From Aureimonas altamirensis (GTDB taxonomy: Bacteria; Pseudomonadota; Alphaproteobacteria; Rhizobiales; Rhizobiaceae): DNA of 64,000 nucleotides. The stretch is taken from assembly GCF_023702225.1 (NCBI RefSeq), contig NZ_JAMQCO010000003.1, positions 1-64,000 of the forward strand, read 5' to 3'. Below, in pieces: positions 31,489-41,802 of the stretch (positions within the stretch are counted from its first letter, which is position 1; each line of letters starts with the position of its first letter). A program made the position numbers and the translations under genes. The notes beneath the pieces are model-generated. The model had not been told where the DNA came from, did not search any database, and was given only the letters and a program-made list of their open reading frames with translations.

Positions 31489-34176
31489 TCAGCTCCGCCC
31501 GCGCGCCTTGGGGGGCGTCGCCGTACGCAAAGCCCTCTCCAGCCGGATCGCCGCCTGCGCGGCCGCAACACGCGCGATCGGCACGCGGAACGGAGAGCAG
31601 GATACGTAATCGAGCCCCACCTGTTCGAAGAAGCTGATGGAAGCCGGGTCTCCGCCCTGTTCCCCGCAAACGCCGAGCGTGATGTCGGGCCGGGTGCGGC
31701 GCGCCTTCTCCACGCCCATGGCGATGAACTCGCCGACGCCCTCCGCATCGATCGACTGGAATGGATCGCGCTCGATGATACCGGCGCGCTGGTACGTGCT
31801 CATGAAGTTGGCGGCATCGTCGCGCGAGATCCCGTAGACCGTCTGTGTCAGGTCGTTGGTGCCGAAGGAGAAGAAATCGGACACTTCGGCGATTGTGTCG
31901 GCCCGCATCACGGCGCGCGGCAGCTCGATCATCGCCCCGACATGATAGGAGACGCGCCGCCCCTTCTCGGCGGCGACCTCGTCCGCCACCTTGTCGATCC
32001 GCTGCTTGACGAAATCGAATTCGCGCCGCAGCCCGACCAGGGGAACCATGATTTCCGGCACCACGTCCTTGCCCTTGCGTCCGCCGGCCTCGATAGCTGC
32101 TTCGATGATGGCGCGCGTCTGCATCTCGGCGATCTCGGGATAGGAAATCGCCAGCCGGCAACCGCGATGGCCGAGCATCGGGTTGAACTCCTGCAACTGC
32201 TCGATGCGCTGGCGCAGCGCCGCGGCTTCCAGGCCGAGGCTCTCGGCCAGTTCGGTGATCTCGGCCTCGCCTTTCGGCAAAAATTCGTGCAGAGGCGGAT
32301 CGAGAAGCCGGATCGTGACGGGCAGTCCGGCCATGATCTCGAACAGCTCGACGAAGTCGGACCGCTGCATCGGCAGGAGCTTCTCCAGCGCGCTTCGACG
32401 CCCCGCCTCGTCACCGGCCAGGATCATGTCGCGCATGACGCCGACGCGCTCGCCTTCGAAAAACATGTGCTCGGTGCGGCACAGGCCTATCCCCTCCGCC
32501 CCGAAGGCGCGGGCGGCACGCGCCTCGATCGGGGTTTCGGCATTGGTCCGCACGCCGAGGCGGCGGGCGCGGTCGGCAAATTCCATGAGAGTGGCGAAAT
32601 CGCCGGTCAGCGTCGGCCGTCGAAGCCTTGCGGCCCCACGGATCACCTCTCCGCTCGCGCCGTCGATGGTGATCGCCTCGCCGGCCCGGATCACGATGTT
32701 GCCCGCCGTAAGCGTCTGGGCGGCAAGGTCGATCCGGAGCGCGCCCGCACCCGTTACGCAAGGCTTGCCGATGCCGCGCGCCACGACCGCGGCATGGCTG
32801 GTCGTTCCGCCGCGGATGGTCAGCACGCCTTCGGCGACATGCATGCCGTGCACATCTTCCGGCAAGGTTTCGTTGCGCACCAGGATGACGTTGCGCCCCT
32901 CGCCCGTCAGTCGGACGGCTTCTTCGGAATTCAGGACGACGATGCCGGTTGCGGCGCCGGGAGAGGCCGGCATGCCGCGCCCGACCACCTCGACCGTATC
33001 GCCATGCTCGATCGTCGGATGCAGCAGCTCGTCCAGTGCCATCGGGTCGATGCGCAGGATGGCCTCGGGCTCGTCGATCAGGCCGTCGCGCACCATCTCC
33101 ACCGCCACGCGGACGCCCTCGGCTATGGTCCGGCGCGCCGGACGCGACTGAAGCAGATAGAGGTCGCCGTCGCCCACCATGAAGTCGACTTCGCAGGCAT
33201 CGGCCATGTGGCGTTCGATACGGCGTACATAGTCGGCAAGCGCCTCCATGTCGGCGGGAAACGTCTCGCGGGCCCGCTCCGTATCCAGTTGCACGATGTC
33301 GGCGTCTTCGCCGCCGATCTCGCCCGTTTCCTCGCGCCCGCCGATCCGGAACTCGCCCGTCAGCCGTCCCTTGCCCGTCGCCATGTCGCGGGAGAGGGCA
33401 TGGCCGGTGCCGGATTTTTCGCCGCGCTCGTTGAAGATCATGGCATGCACCGTCACGGCGATGCCGGCATTCTCGGAGATGCCGTGGGCGGCGCGGAAGG
33501 TGCGCGCGACCGGGCTGCGCCAACTCTGGAAACTGGCCTCGACGACGCGCAGCAACTGCTCGAACGGCGTTTGTGGAAGCGCCTGCCCGAGTTCGGCGTC
33601 CAGGAATGCATGATACCGTGCGATCAGCGTCCGCCATTCGGCCGGGCTTGAAGGCTCCCCGCCGCCGCCCCAGCCCGCCTGCTCGCGCTCGAGGTCGAAA
33701 ATCTCCTCGAATTCTCCGGCGTCCGCCCCGAAGACGAGCCCGGCAAAGCTTTCGATGAACCTCCGGTAGGCCCGGAAAGCGAAGGGCAGGTCTTCGAGCT
33801 CGAGCGCCAGCGTTTCGACCGTGCGGTCGTTGAGGCCGATATCGAGAACGGTATCGGCAAGGCCGGGCATGGCCGCGCGCGCGCTGGGCCGCACAGCCAT
33901 GAGCAGGGGGCGCATTTCACCGTCGAAGGTCCGTCCGGTGATGCCTTCGAGCCATTCGACGGTCGACAGGATCTCCGCGCGCAGCGCGGCCGGCAACTCG
34001 CCATGGGCGGATGCCGTCTCGCGCCATGCGACCGACGAAATCGTGAAACCGGGAGGAACCGGCAGATCCAGCATCGCCAGCAGCGCAAGGTTTGCGCCCT
34101 TGTGCCCGAGCGATTCGGCAGGATCTGCCGTGCGGTCGGCAGCGCCACGATTGAAGGTGAAGCATTTCCTGACCAT
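31489..34176 (-). CDS. ppdK: Pyruvate, phosphate dikinase
   Basis: 895 residues, interconverting pyruvate, ATP and Pi with phosphoenolpyruvate, AMP and PPi. Seen: GHKGANLALLAMLDLPVPPG (ATP-grasp start, about residue 24), AVRPSARAAMPGLADTVLDI (about 93), the swivelling phosphohistidine loop TIRGGTTSHAAVVARGIGKP (His about 460), and the PEP-binding barrel with GIGLCRTEHMFFEGER, FGTNDLTQTVYGISRDD and the catalytic Cys in LGVCGEQGGDP (about 840). The ATP-grasp half diverges from usual PpdK: VRSGA is VRPSA, and the region usually carrying GVAFTRNP reads GHALSRDMATG. Activity is probable but not certain. Confidence 0.88.
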   Translation of the reverse strand: MVRKCFTFNRGAADRTADPAESLGHKGANLALLAMLDLPVPPGFTISSVAWRETASAHGELPAALRAEILSTVEWLEGITGRTFDGEMRPLLMAVRPSARAAMPGLADTVLDIGLNDRTVETLALELEDLPFAFRAYRRFIESFAGLVFGADAGEFEEIFDLEREQAGWGGGGEPSSPAEWRTLIARYHAFLDAELGQALPQTPFEQLLRVVEASFQSWRSPVARTFRAAHGISENAGIAVTVHAMIFNERGEKSGTGHALSRDMATGKGRLTGEFRIGGREETGEIGGEDADIVQLDTERARETFPADMEALADYVRRIERHMADACEVDFMVGDGDLYLLQSRPARRTIAEGVRVAVEMVRDGLIDEPEAILRIDPMALDELLHPTIEHGDTVEVVGRGMPASPGAATGIVVLNSEEAVRLTGEGRNVILVRNETLPEDVHGMHVAEGVLTIRGGTTSHAAVVARGIGKPCVTGAGALRIDLAAQTLTAGNIVIRAGEAITIDGASGEVIRGAARLRRPTLTGDFATLMEFADRARRLGVRTNAETPIEARAARAFGAEGIGLCRTEHMFFEGERVGVMRDMILAGDEAGRRSALEKLLPMQRSDFVELFEIMAGLPVTIRLLDPPLHEFLPKGEAEITELAESLGLEAAALRQRIEQLQEFNPMLGHRGCRLAISYPEIAEMQTRAIIEAAIEAGGRKGKDVVPEIMVPLVGLRREFDFVKQRIDKVADEVAAEKGRRVSYHVGAMIELPRAVMRADTIAEVSDFFSFGTNDLTQTVYGISRDDAANFMSTYQRAGIIERDPFQSIDAEGVGEFIAMGVEKARRTRPDITLGVCGEQGGDPASISFFEQVGLDYVSCSPFRVPIARVAAAQAAIRLERALRTATPPKARGRS

Positions 34177-34206
34177 GGCGCGCGACTGCCGGCTCCCTTT
34201 ATCCTC

Positions 34207-34890
34207 CTAGCGGTTCTGTTCGATGACGGCGCCCATCTCTTCCGCGCTCATCGCGCCGGCATAGCGGTTGCCGTTGATGAAGAAGGTCGGTGTCGCGCTG
34301 ACCCCGAACTCGCTCTGCCCGCGCTGCTGCACGGCCATGACCTTCTTCTGTAGGTCGGCATCCTGCAGACAGGCGGTGAACTGCTCCTGCGACATGCCGG
34401 CCTGACGCGCGATGGCCAGAAGCTCGACCGATGCATTCTCGGCGCCGGCCCATTGCCGCTGCTGGTCGAAAAGCACGTCGATCATCGCCGTGCGCCGCTC
34501 TTCGGGTACGCAGCGCGCCAGCATGAAGCCGGCCAGGGCGCGCGGATCGAACGGGAACTCCCGCACGATCAGCTTGGCGACGCCGGTATCGAGATATTCG
34601 GTCTTGATGGTCGGGTAGGCATTGGCATGGAAGTCGGCGCAATGGCTGCAGGTGAGCGAGGCGTACTCGACGATGGTGACCGGCGCGTCCGGATTGCCGA
34701 TCACGATGTCCGGCAGTTCGCCCGGCTGCATCAGGGCATCCACATCCACCGTGCCCTGGGCCTGCGGCGCCGCCGCCGTTTCCTGCGCGATCGCAGCGCC
34801 GGTATAGGCAGGCGCGCCCGCCATCAATACCGCACCGGCCAGAAGCATGGCGTAAAACCGCGCCTGCCTGGACTTGTTCGTAAGCGACAT
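34207..34890 (-). CDS. DsbA-family thiol-disulfide oxidoreductase
   Basis: A 227-residue exported protein: signal peptide (AMLLAGAVLMAGAPAYTGAA, cleavage near residue 36) and a thioredoxin/DsbA fold with VEYASLTCSHCADFHANAYP (CxxC as CSHC, about residue 80) and VSATPTFFINGNRYAG (cis-Pro, about 197). It likely oxidises or isomerises disulfides in the periplasm. The ATG at 34890 is preferred to the upstream one at 34923. In many Rhizobiales the dsbA-type gene follows dciA as here; smc, which usually comes next, is absent and ppdK takes its place. Confidence 0.86.
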   Translation of the reverse strand: MSLTNKSRQARFYAMLLAGAVLMAGAPAYTGAAIAQETAAAPQAQGTVDVDALMQPGELPDIVIGNPDAPVTIVEYASLTCSHCADFHANAYPTIKTEYLDTGVAKLIVREFPFDPRALAGFMLARCVPEERRTAMIDVLFDQQRQWAGAENASVELLAIARQAGMSQEQFTACLQDADLQKKVMAVQQRGQSEFGVSATPTFFINGNRYAGAMSAEEMGAVIEQNR

Positions 34891-34988
34891 GATCTCTTCC
34901 TTTGACGTCGTCACCCTTCGCATTCCAGCTATCCGATAAACTGCGCCACGAATAGGGCGTTACGGCGCATTAGCGGCGATGGAACGGG

Positions 34989-35504
34989 TCAGGGACCCTT
35001 CCGGCCGTTGTTGCGGCCCATGACGCATGCGCCGTAACGCTCGAGGGCCTTGCGAAGACGGTCGCTTTCGATACGCGACACCGCCTCCTCGATCTGCTTC
35101 TGCTGGAGGCTGTCCGGCGCACGCCAGGCAGGCTTCCTGTCCGGCGGCGAAACCGCGACCGCGCGCTGCACGATCCGCAGCGAGCCCACCGCATGATATC
35201 CGAAAAAGGCGTTCAGCCGCTGCACGACCTCGCCGCTCTCATGCTGGAGACGCAGCACGAATGCCCCTTCGCAGGCGACGATCAGGGTAGCCGGCCGAAA
35301 GGGCTCGTCCTCGTATCGCTGCGGCGGCCATTGCAGCCGCTCCGGCCGGGTTGCGCCGGCCAACCGTGTTCCGACGATCTCGGGCCATGCCGAAAGCAGC
35401 CCGAGGCTCATGCCGGCCTTGCGCGCCAGAACAGGCTCCACAAGGCTCGCGGTCAGTTCCCCGATCTGCCAGCAGCGTTTCCTGCGTACCGGCCCGCCCG
35501 CCAT
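34989..35504 (-). CDS. DciA-like protein (DUF721)
   Basis: A 171-residue protein of the DUF721/DciA family, whose members help load or activate the replicative helicase DnaB in bacteria that lack DnaC. Seen: the conserved core LSAWPEIVGTRLAGATRPER (about residue 38) and ATLIVACEGAFVLRLQHESG (about 72), followed by a basic, helical C-terminus. The ATG at 35504 comes one base after the stop of the polysaccharide ligase gene. The 98 bases to dsbA show no clear signal. Function assigned by family only. Confidence 0.78.
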   Translation of the reverse strand: MAGGPVRRKRCWQIGELTASLVEPVLARKAGMSLGLLSAWPEIVGTRLAGATRPERLQWPPQRYEDEPFRPATLIVACEGAFVLRLQHESGEVVQRLNAFFGYHAVGSLRIVQRAVAVSPPDRKPAWRAPDSLQQKQIEEAVSRIESDRLRKALERYGACVMGRNNGRKGP

Positions 35505-35505
35505 G

Positions 35506-36741
35506 TCACGCCCGGCCGATCTCGGCCCGAAGACGGGCGCCAAGCTGCTTGCGGCGAAGATCGGTCAAAGTGACGCTCATGTAGCCGAAGATCACGGTAA
35601 CCATCCACTCGTTCAGAAGCACGCCGTGAAAGGAACCATAACTGAAGACCAGCACAACGAAAACGACCGATGTCTCGCGCAGCATCGTATTGCGGGACCG
35701 CACGAAGACCGTTCCGATGAAAACGCCGAAGACGCCGACGAGCAGTAGCGTACCGACGATCCCGCTGTTCAGCGCCTCGTCCACGATAAGGTTGTGCAGG
35801 TGGGTATACTGGCCCACCTGCGCCTCGTTCACCCCGGATCGCTCCGCCACGGTTTCCATCTTGCCGACATGGCCGATTCCGATCAGCGGATGCTCGCGCC
35901 AGATCTCGAAGGCGGAAGACCACATGGCCATGCGCACATCGACGGAGCCCGATGCGACGCCGGTCTGCTCGTAGCGGTCGATCTCCACCAACGCCTGGTC
36001 CGCCCGTTGCATGACGATGCCGGACATCGGCAACAGCGCCGCCACGGCAACGCAGGCCCCGATGGCCAGCGCCACGACGGAGCGCCGGTCGCCGACGCCG
36101 ACGACGCGCCGCCACACATGGACGAGGTCCAGTATGCCGAAAATCGGGTAGATGCCCCAGGTTGCGCGCGTCTGCGAAAGCAGCGCCGGTACGAAGGAGA
36201 GATACAGCCACCAGCGGCCATTGGGCAAAATTCGGGGCGGGCGCTCCATGGGCAGGCGCGCGACCAGGCCGAACGCCGCGGCGATGAAGCCCAGTATCGC
36301 CTCGTTTCGGCCCAGGCCGACGCGAATGCCGGTCGCCCAGAACTCGGCCGGCGTCGCAATGAGCAGTGCGACGACACCGATACGGGCACCGAGGATCGTG
36401 GCATCCAGCGGACGCCTGACGAAGAAAAGGCCGAGCGGCAGGAACACGCAGGCCAGCTCGATAGCCGCATAGGACAAGAGCCTGTTGCCGTCGAACCCTT
36501 CCCCGCGCAGCAGGCTGAGCCCGATGGACCAGGCGACATAGGCCGCCAGCACGATCGTGAATGCCGGCGGCGCGAGCCGCCAGCTCGATGGCCGGATGAC
36601 GGCGTGGACTACCCCGACCACGGCGATAAGGGCGAAAAGGCCCTTGCCCAAGGAAACCAGGACACCGATCAGCGCCATCGCGGCGGTCAGCAGCAGCGGG
36701 TCGGTGCGCCGCCGCAAGAGCAGGAACCTGCCCACGCTCAC
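35506..36741 (-). CDS. O-antigen ligase/polymerase-like membrane protein (WaaL family)
   Basis: A membrane protein of about 411 residues with 10-12 helices and a large periplasmic loop. Seen: WSSAFEIWREHPLIGIGHVG near residue 275, then YTHLHNLIVDEALNSGIVG near 315, the conserved HNxxL region of Wzy_C/O-antigen ligases, which join a polysaccharide to lipid A core or polymerise repeats. Translation most likely starts at GTG 36741, which overlaps the upstream glycosyltransferase stop as GTGA; the frame is open further upstream to 36819. It forms a two-gene surface polysaccharide unit with that gene. Confidence 0.8.
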   Translation of the reverse strand: MSVGRFLLLRRRTDPLLLTAAMALIGVLVSLGKGLFALIAVVGVVHAVIRPSSWRLAPPAFTIVLAAYVAWSIGLSLLRGEGFDGNRLLSYAAIELACVFLPLGLFFVRRPLDATILGARIGVVALLIATPAEFWATGIRVGLGRNEAILGFIAAAFGLVARLPMERPPRILPNGRWWLYLSFVPALLSQTRATWGIYPIFGILDLVHVWRRVVGVGDRRSVVALAIGACVAVAALLPMSGIVMQRADQALVEIDRYEQTGVASGSVDVRMAMWSSAFEIWREHPLIGIGHVGKMETVAERSGVNEAQVGQYTHLHNLIVDEALNSGIVGTLLLVGVFGVFIGTVFVRSRNTMLRETSVVFVVLVFSYGSFHGVLLNEWMVTVIFGYMSVTLTDLRRKQLGARLRAEIGRA

Positions 36742-37496
36742 CGTTTGCCCTCGAACGCCGCGCGGATGCGCGACACGAAATCGCCCGTCCGAAACCGCAG
36801 TGTCGGAAGGCGCTGCCACGGCTTGAGCCGAAAGGCGGAATAGCTTTGCCCTTCCATCGTGGTGCCCTCGTTAGTCAATGGGTTGAGGCCAAGCGCATTC
36901 GGCTCGACATGCCGCACGCGGATATCGTGCGCCCAGCCGCGCTCCATCGCCACGTCGTAGGGCAGCGTCATGGGACGCAGGCCCTGCAACATGCGCGCGG
37001 CAGCCTTCCGGTTGAGCATGTAGGCCGCCGAACCGCCGGTTGGCCCGAACACGGCCCTTCCCATGCGGATGCCGCCTGACAGGATACGATCCACCTTCAG
37101 GCGGGGCATTCGATAGTTGACCAGCTTGACGAGGTCCCAGTCGTCGACCGCGACGATATCCTCCACGACCCGCCGGAAGGCGGCGTCGGGCGCGGCGTCG
37201 TCCTCGAAGATGACGGCGATATCCGCATCGCTGCCCAGGAAAACCTCGAATGCGCGCAGATGGCTGGCATAGCAGCCGTATTCTCCAGGTTGCGGACGTT
37301 TGCCGTGGTCCCGCATGAAGCCGGGCACGTCCAGCAGCCGCTGCCGCTCCTCCTCGGACACGGCGCGGCCATCGACGGCCGGGATGCGGACCAGTTCGAT
37401 GCCGGCGGAGGCGGCATCCGCCATGACTGCCGAAAGCCTGTCCTGCGACCGGTCGAGATTGATGACGTAGTGAATGATCCGCACGAAACCGGGCAA
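36738..37496 (-). CDS. Glycosyltransferase family 25 (LPS biosynthesis type)
   Basis: A 252-residue cytoplasmic glycosyltransferase of family 25. Seen: YVINLDRSQDRLSAVMADAA at the N-terminus, QPGEYGCYASHLRAFEVFLG near residue 72, AVIFEDDAAPDAAFRR near 94 (the EDD motif binding the metal and nucleotide sugar), and LPYDVAMERGW near 178. Members add galactose or other hexoses to LPS core. Its stop overlaps the start of the ligase gene. The sugar donor is unknown. It is divergent from mutY. Confidence 0.85.
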   Translation of the reverse strand: MPGFVRIIHYVINLDRSQDRLSAVMADAASAGIELVRIPAVDGRAVSEEERQRLLDVPGFMRDHGKRPQPGEYGCYASHLRAFEVFLGSDADIAVIFEDDAAPDAAFRRVVEDIVAVDDWDLVKLVNYRMPRLKVDRILSGGIRMGRAVFGPTGGSAAYMLNRKAAARMLQGLRPMTLPYDVAMERGWAHDIRVRHVEPNALGLNPLTNEGTTMEGQSYSAFRLKPWQRLPTLRFRTGDFVSRIRAAFEGKR

Positions 37497-37636
37497 CTTT
37501 GGCTGATGAGTCAGGTGTTCGGATGAACGCTTGAGTGTGCCCTGTCAAGACGACCGCCCATCGGCAGGTATCGTGCCGGGCGATTGCGGGGCCGCTCGTT
37601 TTGGCCTAGGCCCTGCAAGAGCGAGAGGCGGGCCCA

Positions 37637-38701
37637 ATGCAGCGAGACGACATGGCAGGCGGGGTCACGACCCGCCTTCTGGATTGGTACGACGCGCATG
37701 CGAGGCGATTGCCGTGGCGGATCCCCCCCGGCGACAAACGGGCCGGAATCCGTCCCGATCCGTATCGCGTCTGGCTTTCCGAGGTCATGCTGCAGCAAAC
37801 CACGGTTGCCGCCGTCAAATCGTATTATGCCGACTTCCTGTCGCGCTGGCCCACTGTCGACGCGCTGGCCGCAGCGCGCGACGAGGAGGTCATGGCGGCG
37901 TGGGCCGGCCTCGGTTATTATGCAAGGGCTCGAAACCTCCTGGCCTGCGCGCGGGCCGTCTCGGCGCGCGGCGGGGTCTTTCCCGGCAGCGCAGCCGGCC
38001 TGCGGGACTTGCCGGGCATCGGCGACTATACCGCCGCCGCCATAGCGGCCATAGCCTATGACGAACCGGTCGCCGTGGTCGATGGCAATGTGGAGCGCGT
38101 CGTCAGCCGGCTGGAACTCATCCACACGCCGCTTCCGGCGGCAAAGCCGGCGATCAGGATGGCGATGCAGGCGATGACGCCGCCCGACCGCCCAGGCGAC
38201 TTCGCGCAGGCCGTGATGGATCTGGGCGCCACGATCTGCACCTCGCGCCGGCCGGCCTGTGCGATCTGCCCCGTGGTCGAGCCATGCGGCGCACGCGCAA
38301 GGGGCACGCAGGAGACCCTTCCCGTGAAGGCTCCGAAGGCGGAGAAGCCCTTGCGGGTCGGCGCTGCCTTCGTGGCGGAACATCCCGGCCTCGGCGCCGT
38401 CCTTCTGCGGCGGCGACCGTCGAAAGGCCTTCTGGCCGAGATGGAGGAGCCGCCGACGACCGGCTGGACGGCGCGGGTGGACGGCGCCACGGATGCCGCC
38501 GCGGCCCCGCTGGCGGCGCCGTGGACGCTGGCCGGCACGGTCGAGCATACCTTCACCCATTTCCGGCTGAGGCTTTCCGTCTGGCATGCGGAAACAAATG
38601 CTGCGGCGCCGGATGGAATGTGGTGGCAGCCGGTCGACGACCTCGCCGATCGGGCCCTTCCGACCCTTATGCGCAAGTGCATCGCGGTGGCTCTCGCCTG
38701 A
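37637..38701 (+). CDS. mutY: A/G-specific adenine DNA glycosylase MutY
   Basis: A 354-residue base excision repair enzyme removing adenine opposite 8-oxoguanine. Seen: WLSEVMLQQTTVAAVKSYYA near residue 45, the helix-hairpin-helix LRDLPGIGDYTAAAIAAIA near 118, the catalytic Asp in AVMDLGATIC near 192, and the 4Fe-4S ligands C-x6-C-x2-C-x5-C in CTSRRPACAICPVVEPC near 201. A C-terminal NUDIX-like domain (about 235-350) recognises the oxidised base. GAGGCGGG precedes the ATG at 37637. Its 3' end overlaps the opposing small gene by 35 bases. Confidence 0.92.
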   Translation: MQRDDMAGGVTTRLLDWYDAHARRLPWRIPPGDKRAGIRPDPYRVWLSEVMLQQTTVAAVKSYYADFLSRWPTVDALAAARDEEVMAAWAGLGYYARARNLLACARAVSARGGVFPGSAAGLRDLPGIGDYTAAAIAAIAYDEPVAVVDGNVERVVSRLELIHTPLPAAKPAIRMAMQAMTPPDRPGDFAQAVMDLGATICTSRRPACAICPVVEPCGARARGTQETLPVKAPKAEKPLRVGAAFVAEHPGLGAVLLRRRPSKGLLAEMEEPPTTGWTARVDGATDAAAAPLAAPWTLAGTVEHTFTHFRLRLSVWHAETNAAAPDGMWWQPVDDLADRALPTLMRKCIAVALA

Positions 38702-39017
38702 CGCGTCTCGATGTTCGGACCCAATCGGTCACATAGTCGGCATTGAGCGTATCGGCTTCGGCCGCGCCGACGGCGCGAAAGGCTTCGAGATCCGCCGGGA
38801 GGCGGCAGGTTTCGCCCTCGCGGCCGCCCTGCAACTGCAGGATGATCCCGCCGCTGCGGCTGACGCCGACGACCGTGCCGACAAAGTGCTCTACCCGGCA
38901 CCCCGCTGCCTCGTCATGCGTTATACCGACAAGAACGGTCGCCCCGTTCAGCTTTTCGGCCCGGGCCACATCCCATCCGCAAGCGGTGTCTTCCATGTCG
39001 CGTCTCTCCCACGCCAT
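38667..39017 (-). CDS. Small conserved hypothetical protein upstream of mutY end
   Basis: A 116-residue protein of unknown function starting at the ATG at 39017, with GAGG about seven bases upstream. The core (LNGATVLVGITHDEAAGCRV then GTVVGVSRSGGIILQLQGG) looks like a small beta-barrel, and the C-terminus is basic. No catalytic motif is visible. It lies directly downstream of ccrM on the same strand (89 bases), and its end is convergent with mutY. A longer in-frame version to 39206 would run into ccrM and is unlikely. Confidence 0.6.
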   Translation of the reverse strand: MAWERRDMEDTACGWDVARAEKLNGATVLVGITHDEAAGCRVEHFVGTVVGVSRSGGIILQLQGGREGETCRLPADLEAFRAVGAAEADTLNADYVTDWVRTSRRVRREPPRCTCA

Positions 39018-39097
39018 CGAGGTGCCTCGATGGGTCGGAGTTCTGCCACGGAACAACCGCGACGCAAGAAACCGAGGATGGTTCCCGCGTCCAGGGA

Positions 39098-40261
<1,164 letters not shown>

Positions 40262-40382
40262 CTAAAACCGGGGTCATGGTTATCGAACGGGGTAAACAAT
40301 CCATGAAGCGCCCGCTCGAAACTTTATGGACGCGCGCCCGACGCGTCGGATGGCTTGCGCTTTGACAGGAGTTTTCAACGGG

Positions 40383-41063
40383 ATGGCACTTTCGCTCATC
40401 ATCTTCGACTGCGACGGCGTCCTCGTCGATTCAGAGATCGTCGCGGCACAGATCGAATCCGAAAAGCTGGCCGAACTCGGCCTGGAGTTTTCACCGGAGG
40501 AGATTTCCGAGCGATTTGCCGGCCTGACCCTGACGCGGATCACCGAGATCCTGACCGAGGAAACAGGCGTGATCTTTCCGGACGGCTTCGTCGCGGAGGT
40601 CGAACGCGAAAGCGATGTCCGCCTTGCGAAGGTGGCGAAAATTCCAGGCGTCCACGACATGCTGGACCGGCTCGAACTGCCGCGCTGCATCTGCTCGAAC
40701 TCGATGATGAACCGGTTGCAGCTCATGCTGAAGCCCGCCGGCCTGTGGGACCGTTTCCGCCCCTATGTCTTCCCCTCGCGCGAGGTCGGAACGAAGCGGG
40801 GCAAGCCTGCGCCGGACGTCTTCCTATATGCCTGCAAGGAATTCGGCGTCGCCCCGGAAGAGGCCATCGTGCTGGAGGATTCCGTCCACGGCGTCGCCGC
40901 GGCCGTCGCGGCCGGTTGCCGCGTCGTGGGCTTTACCGGCGGCAAGCATACCCACCGCGGCCATGCGGACTCCCTCACCGAAGCGGGGGCGGAGACGGTC
41001 ATCAGCCGCCTGTCGGACTTCCCCGCCACGGTCGAGGCCTTCGCCGACTGGGAACGCGTCTAG
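40383..41063 (+). CDS. HAD-superfamily hydrolase (subfamily IA)
   Basis: A 226-residue phosphatase-like protein. Motifs: IIFDCDGVLVDSEIVAAQ (motif I, about residue 6), ICSNSMM (motif II, about 103), KRGKPAPDVFLYACKEFG (motif III Lys, about 138) and AIVLEDSVHGVAAAVAAGCR (motif IV, about 161). Closest in pattern to beta-phosphoglucomutase or 6-phosphogluconate phosphatase (YieH) type enzymes; the substrate is not defined. AGGAG lies 12 bases before the ATG. It is divergent from ccrM, with a CTAGAG-type repeat hairpin at its stop codon. Confidence 0.83.
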   Translation: MALSLIIFDCDGVLVDSEIVAAQIESEKLAELGLEFSPEEISERFAGLTLTRITEILTEETGVIFPDGFVAEVERESDVRLAKVAKIPGVHDMLDRLELPRCICSNSMMNRLQLMLKPAGLWDRFRPYVFPSREVGTKRGKPAPDVFLYACKEFGVAPEEAIVLEDSVHGVAAAVAAGCRVVGFTGGKHTHRGHADSLTEAGAETVISRLSDFPATVEAFADWERV

Positions 41064-41094
41064 AGCGTTTCCTACTCATATGGAAACACTCTAG
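41060..41094. terminator. Hairpin containing the CTAGAGCGTTTCC repeat
   Basis: CTAGAGCGTTTCC (41060-41072) pairs with GGAAACACTCTAG (41082-41094) at 12 of 13 positions around a nine-base loop. It starts inside the HAD stop codon and lies between convergent genes, so a terminator or mRNA 3'-end role fits. The left arm is an inverted copy of the motif at 39098-39110. Confidence 0.6.
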
Positions 41095-41114
41095 GACGTT
41101 TCCCCCGGCGCCCG

Positions 41115-41603
41115 CTACTGATCCAGGCCGGCCTGCACCAGCAGCCGGCCACCTTCGGGCACGACGATCCCGCGGTCGACATAGGTGAATTGCGTCGGAC
41201 CGCCGGGCACCACGTTTGCCGCGACACGTCCCGCCCTGGAGTAGAGCTCGCCGCCGGCGTTGCGAACCGAAACCCGAAGCGGCACCGTCACCTGGCCGGC
41301 GCGGGCGGCGGCACCCGGCACGATGCGCCCCGCCACCCCGACATCCATGTAGACCTGCCCGCCCTCGATGCGGCAGGAGCGCGTCACGTCCGATACGGAG
41401 ACGATATATTCGTAGGCCGGCGCCGTGCCCTTCCGCATGACGGCGCGCGCTTCCGGCACCTCGATGCGCGGACAGTCGCGCGGGTCGGCCGCCGCCATGG
41501 GCGCACTTTCCGGGCCACGGCCGGGCCCCTGCGTGGTGCATCCGGCCAGCACGGCCGCAAGGCCGACAGCGGCCAGCGCGATTTTCCCGGTGAATGCCGA
41601 CAT
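41115..41603 (-). CDS. Putative outer-membrane lipoprotein of unknown function
   Basis: A 162-residue protein with a lipoprotein signal peptide: basic start, hydrophobic core ALAAVGLAAVLAGC with the lipobox LAGC (Cys about residue 22). The mature part is beta-rich (YEYIVSVSDVTRSCRIEGGQ, VTVPLRVSVRNAGGELYSR) with one probable disulfide between DCP and SCR. GGAGAAACGGC precedes the ATG. No known domain recognised. It stands alone, convergent with the HAD gene and divergent from thrC; the 199 bases to thrC show no repeat or clear operator. Confidence 0.75.
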   Translation of the reverse strand: MSAFTGKIALAAVGLAAVLAGCTTQGPGRGPESAPMAAADPRDCPRIEVPEARAVMRKGTAPAYEYIVSVSDVTRSCRIEGGQVYMDVGVAGRIVPGAAARAGQVTVPLRVSVRNAGGELYSRAGRVAANVVPGGPTQFTYVDRGIVVPEGGRLLVQAGLDQ

Positions 41604-41802
41604 GCCGTTTCTCCACGCTTGTCAGGGCCGCGTCGCGATTCGCTTCCGCGCCGTCATCGACAGCATCGATTCCACGTCACCGGCCCGCAATTCAAGTGAG
41701 CGGGGTTGGAACACGCCCTCTCATTCGTGTTAGAGGAGTTCTCTTCGCGCGAATGCGTGCGGCACCGGCCAGCCGGCGCCGGAATGCAGGATGGGAGTTA
41801 TC

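Noticed and set aside
30601-33651. Plus-strand ORF of 1016 residues
   Set aside because: Antisense of ppdK and the DUF1499 gene; His/Gln/Arg-rich shadow translation.
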